Below, one piece after another: positions 10,214 to 19,553 of a stretch of 64,000 nt of DNA. The stretch lies in NCBI GenBank assembly GCA_029834535.1, contig JAQMWT010000370.1:1-64000 (forward strand), read 5' to 3'. The notes beneath the pieces were generated by a model that saw only the letters and a list, made by a program, of their open reading frames with translations, ran no database searches and was not told the DNA's origin. Numbering within the stretch: position 1 is the first letter of the stretch; every line of letters starts with the position of its first letter. The position numbers were made by a program, and so were the translations under genes. The stretch comes from Chrysophaeum taylorii (taxonomy: Eukaryota; Sar; Pelagophyceae; Pelagomonadales; Pelagomonadaceae).

Positions 10214-10825
10214 ATGTCTTCTTATATCCGCGTCTCCGAGGACGACACGCTCCTGGACGAGGACTGCAGCGACGAGAAGGTGGTCCTTAAGCGAGAATAC
10301 AAACGGTCGACATGTTGCTCTTGCGTCGACCTCATCAGCTGTTTGCGTCGGTGCTGCGCATCGCCGAAATTCATAGTTTGTCTGAGCCTGGCGAGTATGG
10401 CCGTTGCGTTCGTGCTCCTCGCGGGCGTCGTCGTCATGGCGCGAGCCCTCGATGGCGAGATCGATTTTGCCCTGCAAGCCGTCGCTCTCTCGGCAGCGCT
10501 TTTGATAGGCAGTGCCGTGTTTTCCACCTGTTCTGGATCATCTCGGACGTTTGTTTCTTGTCTCGTACTCCCGAGCAATCTCGTGCAGCTGTCGACGGCC
10601 GTCTTTCTGGTGGCGGCGCGCGAAAAGGACCTCGAGCGCCGCGCCGCGAGGAGCCTCGGCAACGCGCCGAGAATCGCGGCGTTCTTGTTGCTCTTCGGCG
10701 TGATGCTCGATTTCCTTCGCCGCCGCGCGCTGCAAAACCTCCAGTCAAACCCCGGCCGAACGGCCGACGCTGTCCGGGTCAAGTACGCCGCCCCGCCGGA
10801 CGACGACCCCACTCATTTCCTGTAG
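10214..10825 (+). CDS. Small multi-pass membrane protein, unknown family
   Basis: The protein has 203 residues from the ATG at 10214; the frame also stays open upstream to about 10121, with further ATG codons near 10130. It has a charged, Cys-rich N-terminus (STCCSCVDLISCLRRCC) followed by about four hydrophobic segments: FIVCLSLASMAVAFVLLAGV, VALSAALLIGSAVF, NLVQLSTAVFLVAA and IAAFLLLFGVMLDFL. The tail is short and soluble. The Cys cluster next to the first membrane span could be palmitoylated (inference). I recognise no family. Alternating hydrophobic and basic-acidic segments and a clean stop support a real gene. Confidence 0.6.
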   Translation: MSSYIRVSEDDTLLDEDCSDEKVVLKREYKRSTCCSCVDLISCLRRCCASPKFIVCLSLASMAVAFVLLAGVVVMARALDGEIDFALQAVALSAALLIGSAVFSTCSGSSRTFVSCLVLPSNLVQLSTAVFLVAAREKDLERRAARSLGNAPRIAAFLLLFGVMLDFLRRRALQNLQSNPGRTADAVRVKYAAPPDDDPTHFL

Positions 10826-11030
10826 GCGAACTTTGTTTGTTTCATGTATATGGGTCCGTCTGACCGTACGATTATGAGACCAAACCTCTCTTGAAAGAAG
10901 AGCGGCGAGCTCGACAGTATTTGCGGTTGGTGGTTGTCCCGAGATTCATATAACCACGACTCTCCGACGACGACGACGATTAAAATTTTCGTCGTCGTCG
11001 TCGTCGTCGTCGTCAAACCCTAGTACGTGA

Positions 11031-11606
11031 ATGATTACTAAAAATAACCCTAATTATTCGGCAGAAAACATGATGGAAGAGGTGGTGGTAAAAATCAACG
11101 TGATCGGGGACCTTGGCGTCGGGAAGTCGAGTTTGCTGGGCAAGTTCTGCGGTGGTCCGACGGTGGGGATGGACATCTGCGAGAAGCACGTGGTGATCAA
11201 CCGGCGGAAGGTGGTGCTCCAGTGCTGGGATACCGCTGGTCAGGAGCGGTACCGGACGATAAGCTCGAGCTACTACCGCGGTGTTCACGGCGTGATTGTT
11301 GTGTTCGACGTGTCAGCGCGCGAGTCGTTCAGCAACGTGAAGCAGTGGCTTCACGAGGTGGACCGGTACGCGCACCAGGATGTCCGCAAGGTGATAGTGG
11401 GAAACAAGTGCGATTTGACAGAGGAGCGGTGGATTTCGACGCACCAGGCCCAGGAGTTGGCGGCGTCGATCGGGGTGGAGTATGTCGAGACGTCGGCCAA
11501 GACGGGGCGGAACGTCGAGTTGGTCTTCGAGATAATCGCGGCCCAGGCCCTCACCTGGTTCGACGAGACGCCCGGGCTCAGAAAGAAGAAGAAAAAAAGA
11601 AGATAG
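11031..11606 (+). CDS. Rab-like small GTPase with shortened switch I and no prenylation cysteines
   Basis: A 191-residue Ras-superfamily GTPase of the Rab type. The nucleotide-binding motifs are complete: GDLGVGKSS (P-loop), a switch I Thr in PTVGMD, WDTAGQE, NKCD and ETSAK. YYRGVHGVIVVFDV and F-S-NVKQWL are typical Rab sequence. Two features are odd. Between the P-loop helix (LLGKF) and the switch I Thr only about four residues remain, where Rabs usually have about a dozen. The C-terminus is LRKKKKKRR with no Cys, so the usual double geranylgeranylation cannot occur. Start may be 11031 or Met-14/15 (about 11070), just before EEVVVKINVIGD. STE24 follows 49 bases downstream on the same strand. 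Confidence 0.88.
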   Translation: MITKNNPNYSAENMMEEVVVKINVIGDLGVGKSSLLGKFCGGPTVGMDICEKHVVINRRKVVLQCWDTAGQERYRTISSSYYRGVHGVIVVFDVSARESFSNVKQWLHEVDRYAHQDVRKVIVGNKCDLTEERWISTHQAQELAASIGVEYVETSAKTGRNVELVFEIIAAQALTWFDETPGLRKKKKKRR

Positions 11607-11655
11607 CGCAAGAAGGGGGTGTTGCTAAGGGTTTAGGATTCGAAAAGAAGACCAG

Positions 11656-13013
11656 ATGGCGATTATCCCATATTACCGGCAGGATGGCCACGAGGACGCC
11701 GCGGTGCCGTACTTGATGGTGAGCCTGATCTTCGGCTTTGTGCTGCACTTGTGGGAGAGCTACCTCGACTTCCGGCAGCACGTGCGGACCCGGGAGCGCG
11801 GAGACAAGGTCCCCCCCGAACTCCGGACGCTCGTCGCGAAGCTGGAGGGGGATCTCCTTTCGGAGCTGGAGGAGAAGGCGCCTGCCGTCCAGGCATACGC
11901 TTTAGCGAAGTCGCGGTTCAAGTTTGTCGCGGGAACTTGGGAGCTCTTGCAGTCGACGATGCTGGCGTGCGCTGGCGCGCACGCGTTCGTCTGGGACCGA
12001 TGCGCTTTGACCGACGGAGAAATCAAAAATTCGCTCGTGTTTTGCGCCGCGTGGGTCTTGTATTCGACAGTCACGTCGCTTCCGTTCGAGGCGTATTCGA
12101 CGTTTGTGATCGAGCAAAAACACGGATTTAACAAAACCACGGTATCTTTATTTTTTATCGATAAAGTAAAAACTCTCGCGTTGACGGCCGCGTTGGGTGG
12201 TCCCGTCGTCGCGGCGCTCCTCGGGATCATACGTGCCGTGGGACCCCAGTTCCTCGCTGTCTACGTTGGAGCGTTTATGCTTTGTGTGTCGTTGTTTTTG
12301 TCACCATCTTTCCCGTCTGGATTCAACCGCTATTCAACAAGTACGAACCTTTGGAGGACGGCGAGCTCCGCGCGGCCATCGAAGACCTCGCCGCCTCGGT
12401 CCATTACCCGCTCTACAAGCTCTTTACGGTCGACGGTTCGCTGCGGTCGTCGCACTCCAACGCTTACATGTACGGTTTTTTTAAATTCAAGCGCATAGTC
12501 TTGTACGACACGCTGTTGAAGCAAGCTAAGACCGACGAAATCGTCGCCATCCTCGCCCAGCTCGGCCACTGGAGTCACGGCCACACGGTGGTCGGGTTTG
12601 TGGTGATGCAGCTCTACACTCTCGCCTCTTTTTCGGCCTTTTCGAAAGCGATGGCAGACCCTTCCCTCTACCGGTCCTTTGGGTTCCGCGCTTCGGGCGC
12701 CACCCCGACCGCGGGCGCCCCCGTGGTCGTGGGCTTGTTTTTGTTCTTCACCACGCTCTGGGAGCCGTGGACCACCCCTCTCCTTCCTCCTCACCATCAA
12801 CTCGCGCCGCATGGAGTTCCAGGCCGACCAGTACGCCGTCCACCTCGACAAGGCCGACCCCTCCAGAGCGGCCTCGTAAAAATTCACGCCAAAAACCTCT
12901 CAACTTGGACCCGGACCCGTGGTACTCGACCTACCACCACCCCCCCCCTCCTCCAGCGCCTCGCGGATCACATCAACAACAACAAGAAGAAGCCGACGAA
13001 GAAGTCAGACTAA
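11656..13013 (+). CDS. STE24: CAAX prenyl protease STE24-like, frame-disrupted
   Basis: Multi-pass ER zinc metalloprotease that trims prenylated proteins. Recognisable blocks in order are FEAYSTFVIEQKHGFNKTT, FPVWIQPLFNKYEPLEDGEL, SSHSNAYMYGFFKFKRIVLYD, LGHWSHGHT, RRMEFQADQYAV, LVKIHAKNLS, LDPDPWYSTYHH and LLQRLADHI. These are collinear with the family but lie in different frames: one change near 12290 and about four between 12770 and 12960. The active-site helix reads AILAQLGHW where the family has GHELGHW, so the first zinc His and the catalytic Glu are missing, as if three bases were lost. Either the gene is decaying or the consensus sequence is wrong. The stop codon abuts the VPS29 stop codon on the other strand. 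Confidence 0.75.
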
Positions 13014-13565
13014 CTACTGGAACTCGGACTTGGAGACGTCGACGGTGTCGCCGAGAAGTTGGTAGACGTAGGTCACGACCTTGTTTCCTTGGATCGCGAG
13101 GAGAATGAACGAAGGCGTCACGTCGGCGTGGAGGCTCGAGTAGGCCCCGTAATACTTCCCGGGTTGATGAACCACTTGCCGTCAAATTCGTTCACCTCGT
13201 TCTTGTGCGTGTGCCCCGTGATCAGGATGTCGACGTCGAGACGTCGCTGGAACATTCCAAGACTGTGCGGATCGCCCCAGGGCGCGATCTGGTGCCCGTG
13301 CATCACCCCTATGCGAAACTGTCCGATCTGCACCACCTTTGACTCGGGAAAGGATCCTTCGTCGAGGTCGCCGGATACCATGTGCACGTTCGGAGCGAGC
13401 GTCCGCAAGCCCTCGTACTGGTCCTTCGAGTTTCCCGTACAAATAACGTGTTGCATCTTGTTCGGTACCAACATCCGCTGGAACTTCGGGGATGAACGCG
13501 GCGCGGTGGGGGATGTGCGCGTCCCCAAGAACCAACACGAGCTCACCAAAGTCCTTCCCTGCCAT
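13014..13565 (-). CDS. VPS29: VPS29, retromer subunit (two apparent frameshifts)
   Basis: A metallophosphoesterase-fold subunit of the retromer complex, which recycles cargo from endosomes. The N-terminus MAGKDFGELVLVLGDAHIPH is in one frame; KFQRMLVPNKMQHVICTGN, VSGDLDE, GVMHGHQIAPWGD, LITGHTHKNE and FINPGSITG are in a second; and AYSSLHADVTPSFILLAIQG to the TAG at 13014-13016 is in a third. Each change fits loss of one base next to a short C or G run (near 13492 and near 13146). VPS29 is normally indispensable and no other copy is seen, so consensus errors are at least as likely as decay. Its divergent neighbour starts 94 bases away. Confidence 0.85.
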
Positions 13566-13659
13566 CTCTCGCGTGATAATCGCCGAACCTAACCTCTCTC
13601 TGATAAGAAAAAAATAAATAGTCCTACTTTATACAACAAACTGGGTGCTGCTGCAAAAA

Positions 13660-15503
13660 ATGGTTCGTTATGCACGAATCGACGACGACGACGACGATAA
13701 TCAAGGCCGCTACTATCCGGCAAGCCGATGCTTCATTCTTTTGCTTGGGGTCGCCGCCATTATTTCATCGAGGTGGTGGTGGTGGTGGATAGCGACAAAA
13801 AAAAACACAATCCTTTCAATATCATCGTCATCAGAAGATGAGGAGGTGCTCAACGTCGAGATCTCAAACTTGTACGAAGTTGCGGCTCGTCGCAAGATCG
13901 GCGATGGTCTCTACCCCTACGAATACCTCGCCGAAATCCACCGCGAAACCACGCTCCGAGCGACGCCGGGAGTCGCGTGCGAGTGGGAGTTGGACGACGA
14001 GACGATCGTAACGGGGTGCGTCGCGACGCGCGTCTGGACGTCGGTCGGTCAGAAAATCGTGCGGGTGACTGCCGACGCCACAAAACAGCGGGAAATTCGA
14101 GTTTACGTCAAGTACGTGCGCCGCGAGCTTAGGGAACTCGACGTTGACGACAGAGAACGTTATTTGTCGGCCGTCGCGATTCTGTACCGAGTCGACACCG
14201 ACGTCGGGGCTAGGCAATGGGGTCCTAACTACAAGTCGGCGGCTTGGCTCGTGCGCGAACACCTCTATGGCGCGGCCTCTCGGGAGTGCGACCATTGGCA
14301 CGACGACGCCGGATTCCTTAACCACCACGTCGGCATCACTTTTCAGTTCGAACGCAGCATTCAAGCCGTCGACGCGGCCGTTTCCGCGAGCTATTGGGAC
14401 TACACCATCGACGCGTCCGAGTCTTTCTCAAAATCCCTCGTGTTTGCCACGACCTGGTTTGGCCCCGCGAGTCCGCCCTCGGATTCTCACGTCGTCGACT
14501 CGGGCAGATTCGCCTACGCGCCAGTCCCTTTTTCGTCTTCTTCTTTCTCGACGATCAAAAACCCGTATGGACTTCTCCGGAGCCCGTGGAACACCAATCC
14601 CGTGCCCTACTTGCTCCGCTTCGACCAGGTCCTCGGCATGAAGCACGACGGATACCTTTTAACTACGTGCGAGGACTTCGCCGCGACGCTCGACGACGAC
14701 GAAAAAACCTCGCTTTCGGTCATCGTCTCGCGACTCAACGGCAAGCTCCACGGCCCCATCCACATCATGATTGGGGGTCACTGGTGGTTCGACAACAACA
14801 CCGCCTCCTGGCTCGGCACGACCGAGGGCGCCCGCTCGCGCGCCTTCTCGCCTCGAAATTCCTCTGGAGACAGGGGTATTTAAGATGCCCCGAAACCTGC
14901 TCGGCCGACGCCGACTTTCGCGCCTGCGCCTGTTCCTGTCCGGCCGCCGACGACGCTTACCAGGTCCTCCGCAACTCGGGTCTCCTCGACATCAACAAAT
15001 CCTGGCGGTCGCCGGAAAAAAACGACTGGCGAAAAATCCTCGAGTTTCTCTGCCACGTTGGCCACCCCGGCGACATGTTTACTTCCGCCGCGCCCCAGGA
15101 CCCCATCTTCTGGCCACTCCACGGCAACGCCGAGCGCTTCGTCCACCTCGTTCGTCTCCTCCGCGCCCGCGGCGAAAAAAGTTTCGACGAAACGTGGGGC
15201 TACGCGCACGTCACCAACGGTCTCGACTCTGACACTCGCGTCGTCTGCGACTGGACGAACGTCGCCGGCATGCAGAGGCCGACCTGCGACCGAGGCGAGA
15301 CCTGCCCCGGCCACAAGAAAAACGATCTCCTCCCCTTTCGTCGCGGCCTTTTCGACGACGACGACGACGACGACGAGAGGCACCTGACCAACGCGGAGTT
15401 TTATAACTTGACCTCGCCCCTCAACCCCGACCTCCCCTACGTCTACGACCGCCTCACCTACTGGCCCGCCTGCCGAGACCAGACCATCTGGCACCACCGT
15501 TAG
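13660..15503 (+). CDS. Tyrosinase-like copper protein, membrane-anchored (one apparent frameshift)
   Basis: A short acidic N-terminus is followed by a hydrophobic segment (CFILLLGVAAIISS) and a run of Trp, suggesting a type II anchor or signal. The copper-A-like region is CDHWHDDAGFLNHHVGITFQ followed by SYWDYTID, the tyrosinase PYWD equivalent. The copper-B region begins HGPIHIMIGG and continues PQDPIFWPLHGNAERF. The second part lies in a frame shifted by one base near 14858 (SRAF to LASKFLWRQGYLRCPE). Tyrosinases oxidise phenols; here the family HH of the DPxFWxHH block is LH, which may alter copper binding. Several paired Cys (CPETC, CACSC) suggest a secreted domain. The start at 13660 is the first ATG; upstream codons in frame lack one. 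Confidence 0.75.
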
Positions 15504-15636
15504 TTCGAACATCCATCACCTCTCTCCCTTTTTTGGATGGATTTTTTTCGGTCGCCTCAAGTAGTAGTATCCAAGAAGAAGCGTAGTGGGGTAAGGATTA
15601 AGCCTTTATTAGGGTGGTGGTGGATTTCATAATCAT

Positions 15637-16254
15637 ATGGAGATGCTGACGATGGATGAAACCGTAAGCGCTCTCGGAAGTCCGACAGGTCGCCCCCCCC
15701 CTCACGTGCGACAGCGCGAGACCTGGGACTGCGGTATCGCGTGCCTTCAAATGGTTACCGGAGCGTCCTGGGAAGAGGTGTTAGGTAGATGCGGAACGCG
15801 TAGCATATGGACCGTAGACCTCGCGCAAGTGCTGCACGGCTTGGAGGTTCGGTTCGTCTTCGCCACCAAAACCCTCGGGTGCGACCCCGCCTACAAGCGT
15901 CTCCCCTTTTACAGCAACGACATCTCGACAGACGAGGACAGAATTCGGCGAATATTCTCGCGAGCCGAGTTTAAAATACACCAAAAAATTGTATCTTCCG
16001 AGCTTCTCGAGGCCATACTCGCGGCGGGCTACGCCGTCGTGGTCCTGGTTGACCTCCGCTTCCTCAACGGCGAGGTCCCTTCTTGGACCTACACGGGCCA
16101 TTACGTCGTGCTCTTCGCGGTCGAGCGAGGCTACGTCGCGTACCGCGACCCCGCCGCCGACCAGCCCGAGCTCTGGGTTAAATCTGACGATTTACACAAG
16201 GCCCGTACGGCCCACGGCACCGACGAGGACCTCGTCGTCGTCAGATTACCTTAA
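15637..16254 (+). CDS. GUCD1: GUCD1-like protein (guanylyl cyclase domain-containing family, papain-like fold)
   Basis: The 205-residue protein matches the conserved blocks of the GUCD1 family: QRETWDCGIACLQMV near residue 30, WTVDLAQVL near 65, then GYAVVVLVDLRFL, YTGHYVVLFAVERGYVAYRDPA near 145-172. The Cys of DCGIAC, the His of GHYVVL and the Asp of YRDPA are placed like the Cys-His-Asp set of C39/papain-like folds. The family name refers to guanylyl cyclase, but its biochemical role is poorly defined, so no reaction is claimed. It is a single exon, full length for the family. Confidence 0.85.
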   Translation: MEMLTMDETVSALGSPTGRPPPHVRQRETWDCGIACLQMVTGASWEEVLGRCGTRSIWTVDLAQVLHGLEVRFVFATKTLGCDPAYKRLPFYSNDISTDEDRIRRIFSRAEFKIHQKIVSSELLEAILAAGYAVVVLVDLRFLNGEVPSWTYTGHYVVLFAVERGYVAYRDPAADQPELWVKSDDLHKARTAHGTDEDLVVVRLP

Positions 16255-16361
16255 AAGAGGTGGTGTCCTCGTCGATAGGTACGCGATAATAGACGGCGAT
16301 TCCGAACGAGAGGAGAGTCTCTGTCTGTCTGTCTCTCCCTCCCTCCCTCCCTCCCTCCCTC

Positions 16362-17696
16362 CTATGGTTCGCCTACTTCCGGTCGTCGTCCGTCGGAAGG
16401 ATTTGCAGCAGCAGCAGAATCATCGTCTTGGCGGGCGCGGTCGTCGTCGTCGACCGGGGGCTGCTCGGGGGCGACCATCTCGACGCCGTCGTCGTCGTCG
16501 TCGTCGTCAGCGTTGGTGGTCGCGAGCTGGTCGTGGTGGAGGAGGAGCTTCGAGCGCGCGTTGGGCTGCCATATAACACAGATCGCGGCGAGGGCGGCGA
16601 AGTTGAGGATCTCGAGGGGAACGAGCTGGAGCCAGTAGAGCTCGGGCGGCCACCGGAAAGCGCCGAGGGACGATAACGTGACCGCGGCGGTAACAACGCC
16701 CGCGAGGACCACAAAGGTGGAGAGGACCGTGTAGAGTCTCGAAAACATCCTGAGCTTGTAGGTCTGCTTGGAGGCCGCGAGGAGGTCGATCATGTGGACG
16801 AGGGCCGAGTAGATCCACGTGACGAAAGCGAGGTCGACGACGAGCAACGGGACGTCCCACGTCAAGCTCCCCCCGTTGTCTTGCGGCGTCGCGGAGTTCT
16901 GAACCTGGTGTGCCAAAACAGCGGCGCTCGCTGCCACGTAGCACGTCGCAATCACAACAATCCCAGCGAGTTCGTACGAGGCGAGCGTCGATCGGACGAG
17001 GCCGAGGCCCGAGCAAATCACCAACAGCAACACTCTCGAGCCCGTTCGCTGGACCAGCTCGAGGGCGAGGGCTGCCGTGAAGGAGGGCGTAAACGGGCAG
17101 CACGGGGGGACCCCTTCGTAATTCTGGATGAGGTAGGATGCGCAATAGGTTCCGGCGTCGGCGGCCGCGACCGCGGCCGTCGCGAGGATCGCGAGATGTA
17201 CTTTGAGAACGTTTTCGCGGTGCACGACGCACAAAGTTCCGAAAATAATCAGAACCAGGAGGCTCGCGAAGGCTCGCGCGATCTCGAACGGCACGAGCCC
17301 CGCGTAAATCGCCGGCACGAAGCCGTACGGATTCCGGATCTCTATTCTCCCCGCGAACGTCGCGACGCCGCCAAAGTCGCACGCTTCTAGGACGAGGTAA
17401 TGAAAACCCGTGCGCTTCACCTCGTAGGTTCGCTTGAAATGCTTATTCTTCGGAACTGTCGCGTTTGGCGAGCAGATTGATGGAAAATCTTTCAATTCCT
17501 TGTGACGACTCATCACGTGACGAATCTCAGTCTTGCCCTTCACGCTGCCCTCGATTCTCATGTACGACGACTCGCCACCGTACTGAAACGTCTCGGTGAA
17601 CGTCGCGCGCTTCCCGTAACTCTTCTCCGCCAGTTCGTACTTGTACCCTGCGACAACACCACCTACGAACACCACCACCCACAGACTCATCATCAT
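16362..17696 (-). CDS. GPR107/108-like lung seven-transmembrane receptor family protein
   Basis: A 444-residue protein with an N-terminal signal peptide (MMMSLWVVVFVGGVVAGYKYEL), a luminal beta-rich domain to about residue 120 with CSPN and LVLEACDFGG, then seven hydrophobic helices starting at GFVPAIYAGLVPFEIARAF. Characteristic features of the family are the conserved G-LG-VRSTL-Y turn (GLGLVRSTLASYELAG) and WDVPLLVVDLAFVTWIYSAL before the last helices. Members act in the Golgi and endosomal system. The C-terminal tail is acidic and low-complexity (poly-Asp, poly-Ala). Single exon. A CCCT repeat lies at the 3' end (about 16334-16362). Confidence 0.8.
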   Translation of the reverse strand: MMMSLWVVVFVGGVVAGYKYELAEKSYGKRATFTETFQYGGESSYMRIEGSVKGKTEIRHVMSRHKELKDFPSICSPNATVPKNKHFKRTYEVKRTGFHYLVLEACDFGGVATFAGRIEIRNPYGFVPAIYAGLVPFEIARAFASLLVLIIFGTLCVVHRENVLKVHLAILATAAVAAADAGTYCASYLIQNYEGVPPCCPFTPSFTAALALELVQRTGSRVLLLVICSGLGLVRSTLASYELAGIVVIATCYVAASAAVLAHQVQNSATPQDNGGSLTWDVPLLVVDLAFVTWIYSALVHMIDLLAASKQTYKLRMFSRLYTVLSTFVVLAGVVTAAVTLSSLGAFRWPPELYWLQLVPLEILNFAALAAICVIWQPNARSKLLLHHDQLATTNADDDDDDDGVEMVAPEQPPVDDDDRARQDDDSAAAANPSDGRRPEVGEP

Positions 17697-18745
17697 TTTG
17701 ATGAATTACTTTAGTATAAGAAGCAAAAAGCGTCTCTCCTAATAACAACAACAACAACAAGTGTACACTTGTATGTATGTACAAAGGGGGGGGGGTCGAC
17801 TCGGACGAGGGGAAACACCGCACATGCTGCTGTGCGGTGGTGTGTGCCCAGAAGTGGTTTTCGACGTGTCCCTAGGATCCAACAATTCAACGCGTCTTTG
17901 TTGTTGTTGAGTTCGCGCTCCCTCTCGACCTCTCGGTTTTATGCGTGTCTTGCGGAACGACGACTCCAAGAAGGCAGATACTGCTGCCAACCTTCTGGCG
18001 CTTCTTCTTGCCATTCTTGTCGTCGCAGCATTTAAATTAAATAAGAAGGGGGGGCAAAAACACGCGAGGGGCACGGTTCCGAAACAAACAAACGGCCCTG
18101 GATGAGGGTGCCGAACTCTCTATCATCGGCATCACCGCATGGCAGTGAAACAGCTTATTAGCACGCACTTGCCCTGACTCTTCAGGGGATAATGCTGCTG
18201 CCGCCGCCGCCTTGGAATCCCCGTGCAGCGCACGAAGAACTCGGGCGCACTCGCGCCCGCAGTCGACTCGGCCGCAGATCGGCAGTGTCCACTGCAGGTG
18301 CCGGAGCGGAGAACAGTGCTGAGCCGCCGCCTCCACGCGAGCCGGGGTCACAGCCACCGACTACACGTTCTCTCAATCTCGCCGGTGCTTGGCGTTGACG
18401 GTGCCGAGGAGATGCAGACTGATGATCTGTCGCCGGCGTCCATGCTGCGGAGGAAGATCTATTACCAAACAATCGTCTTGACACCAGACGCCCCCGGTGT
18501 TGTTGAGTCGAGGCGGAGAGTGTGCTCGCGATGCGTTCGTCGCTCGATGATCTTCTTCTTCTTCTCAAAGAGTCCTCGTACTACAAAAATTTCAAAAAAA
18601 AAATCCCAGAGAGAGAAGAGATCTTTGGCAAAAATATATATCGCCAAACCCTATACCACGTGTTCCACGACACGACGTCGACCCAAAAAAAAGGGGTCCA
18701 CAAGTAACCAAAACGTGCCCCCATAAGGATGAATGAACAGTCTAA
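17697..18745. other. Intergenic stretch, no gene recognised
   Basis: Roughly 1 kb between the GPR107-like start and the zinc-finger gene's 3' end. Overlapping frames of Pro/Arg-rich composition exist on both strands (for example 18182-18568 and 18223-18726), but none shows a domain or codon pattern unlike its shadow frames. Confidence 0.5.
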
Positions 18746-19465
18746 TCACTCGTAGCGGGCGGGAGCGGGAGGCGATGGCGGTGGCGATGGCGATGGCGGT
18801 GGCGGATCCACCACGAAGGGGGCGGACGCGGATCGGTATAGTAATGTGTGTTGTTGTAGGCGAATGGCGAGGGCGTGTCGCTGGTGCGGAGGCATTTTGT
18901 CCAGGATGCTGTCGAATCTGGAGCGTGCGAGCGCGAGTCTGGAGGCGGCCTTTGCGAGTTCGTCGGCCGCCGCATCGACCCGTTCTTTCCCGAGGACCGA
19001 GAGTTGTTGGACAGATCGTGGGTCGAGAATTTTGAGGCCACGTCGCGTTTCGCGGAGTTTGTCGTTGAGGCGGCGCTGGTGATCGGAGCGCTGGGCGAGT
19101 TGGGCCTGCGCTGCCTCGACGCGGCGTCGCGCGGCAATCGCTCGTTCGACGAGACCCTCCGAGTGGTACTGCGTCGCCGAAATGAGCGCGGGGTCTCTTT
19201 TTGGGCAGGACTTCCAGTGCATTTCGTAGGATGAGGAGGAAAAAGACATTTGGCAAAAGTTGCAGCGACGTGGCGCAGACGACAATGCTTCGCCGTCTGG
19301 ATGCTTCACCAAGAAGAACTGTGGTTTCGTCAAGGGCACCGAGCCGTCGATCGGATCTGGAATATCGTAGGTGCTCCATTCCTCCCGCACCGACACGTCG
19401 CCGTCGATTCCACTTTTCCTACTATCGCCGCCGCCGCCGCCGCCGCATGGAAACAAGTCAAACAT
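18746..19465 (-). CDS. Single zinc-finger, coiled-coil protein
   Basis: From the ATG at 19465 the protein has 239 residues: a Gly run, an acidic stretch, then CNFCQMSFSSSSYEMHWKSC, a zinc-finger-like Cx2C...Hx3C motif near residue 110 of the longer frame. A long Arg/Ala-rich coiled coil follows (VERAIAARRRVEAAQAQLAQ and beyond), and the tail is Pro-Ser repeats. The frame is open upstream to 19555, but that start would overlap the NHE start codon, so 19465 is preferred. The finger resembles the zf-C2HC5 or C2H2 fold used in centrosomal and RNA-binding proteins; its function is unknown. It is divergent from NHE with about 88 bases between starts. Confidence 0.65.
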   Translation of the reverse strand: MFDLFPCGGGGGGDSRKSGIDGDVSVREEWSTYDIPDPIDGSVPLTKPQFFLVKHPDGEALSSAPRRCNFCQMSFSSSSYEMHWKSCPKRDPALISATQYHSEGLVERAIAARRRVEAAQAQLAQRSDHQRRLNDKLRETRRGLKILDPRSVQQLSVLGKERVDAAADELAKAASRLALARSRFDSILDKMPPHQRHALAIRLQQHTLLYRSASAPFVVDPPPPSPSPPPSPPAPARYE

Positions 19466-19553
19466 TACAGCATTTGAAAATACTAGTAGTGTGCAAGGGT
19501 AAGGATGACCTATAATTCTAAGAACAAAGTTAGGGAGGCGATCGTCCGTCGAC

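Noticed and set aside
18182-18726. Several 100-170 codon frames on both strands
   Set aside because: Pro/Arg low-complexity composition and mutual overlap; no support for a gene.
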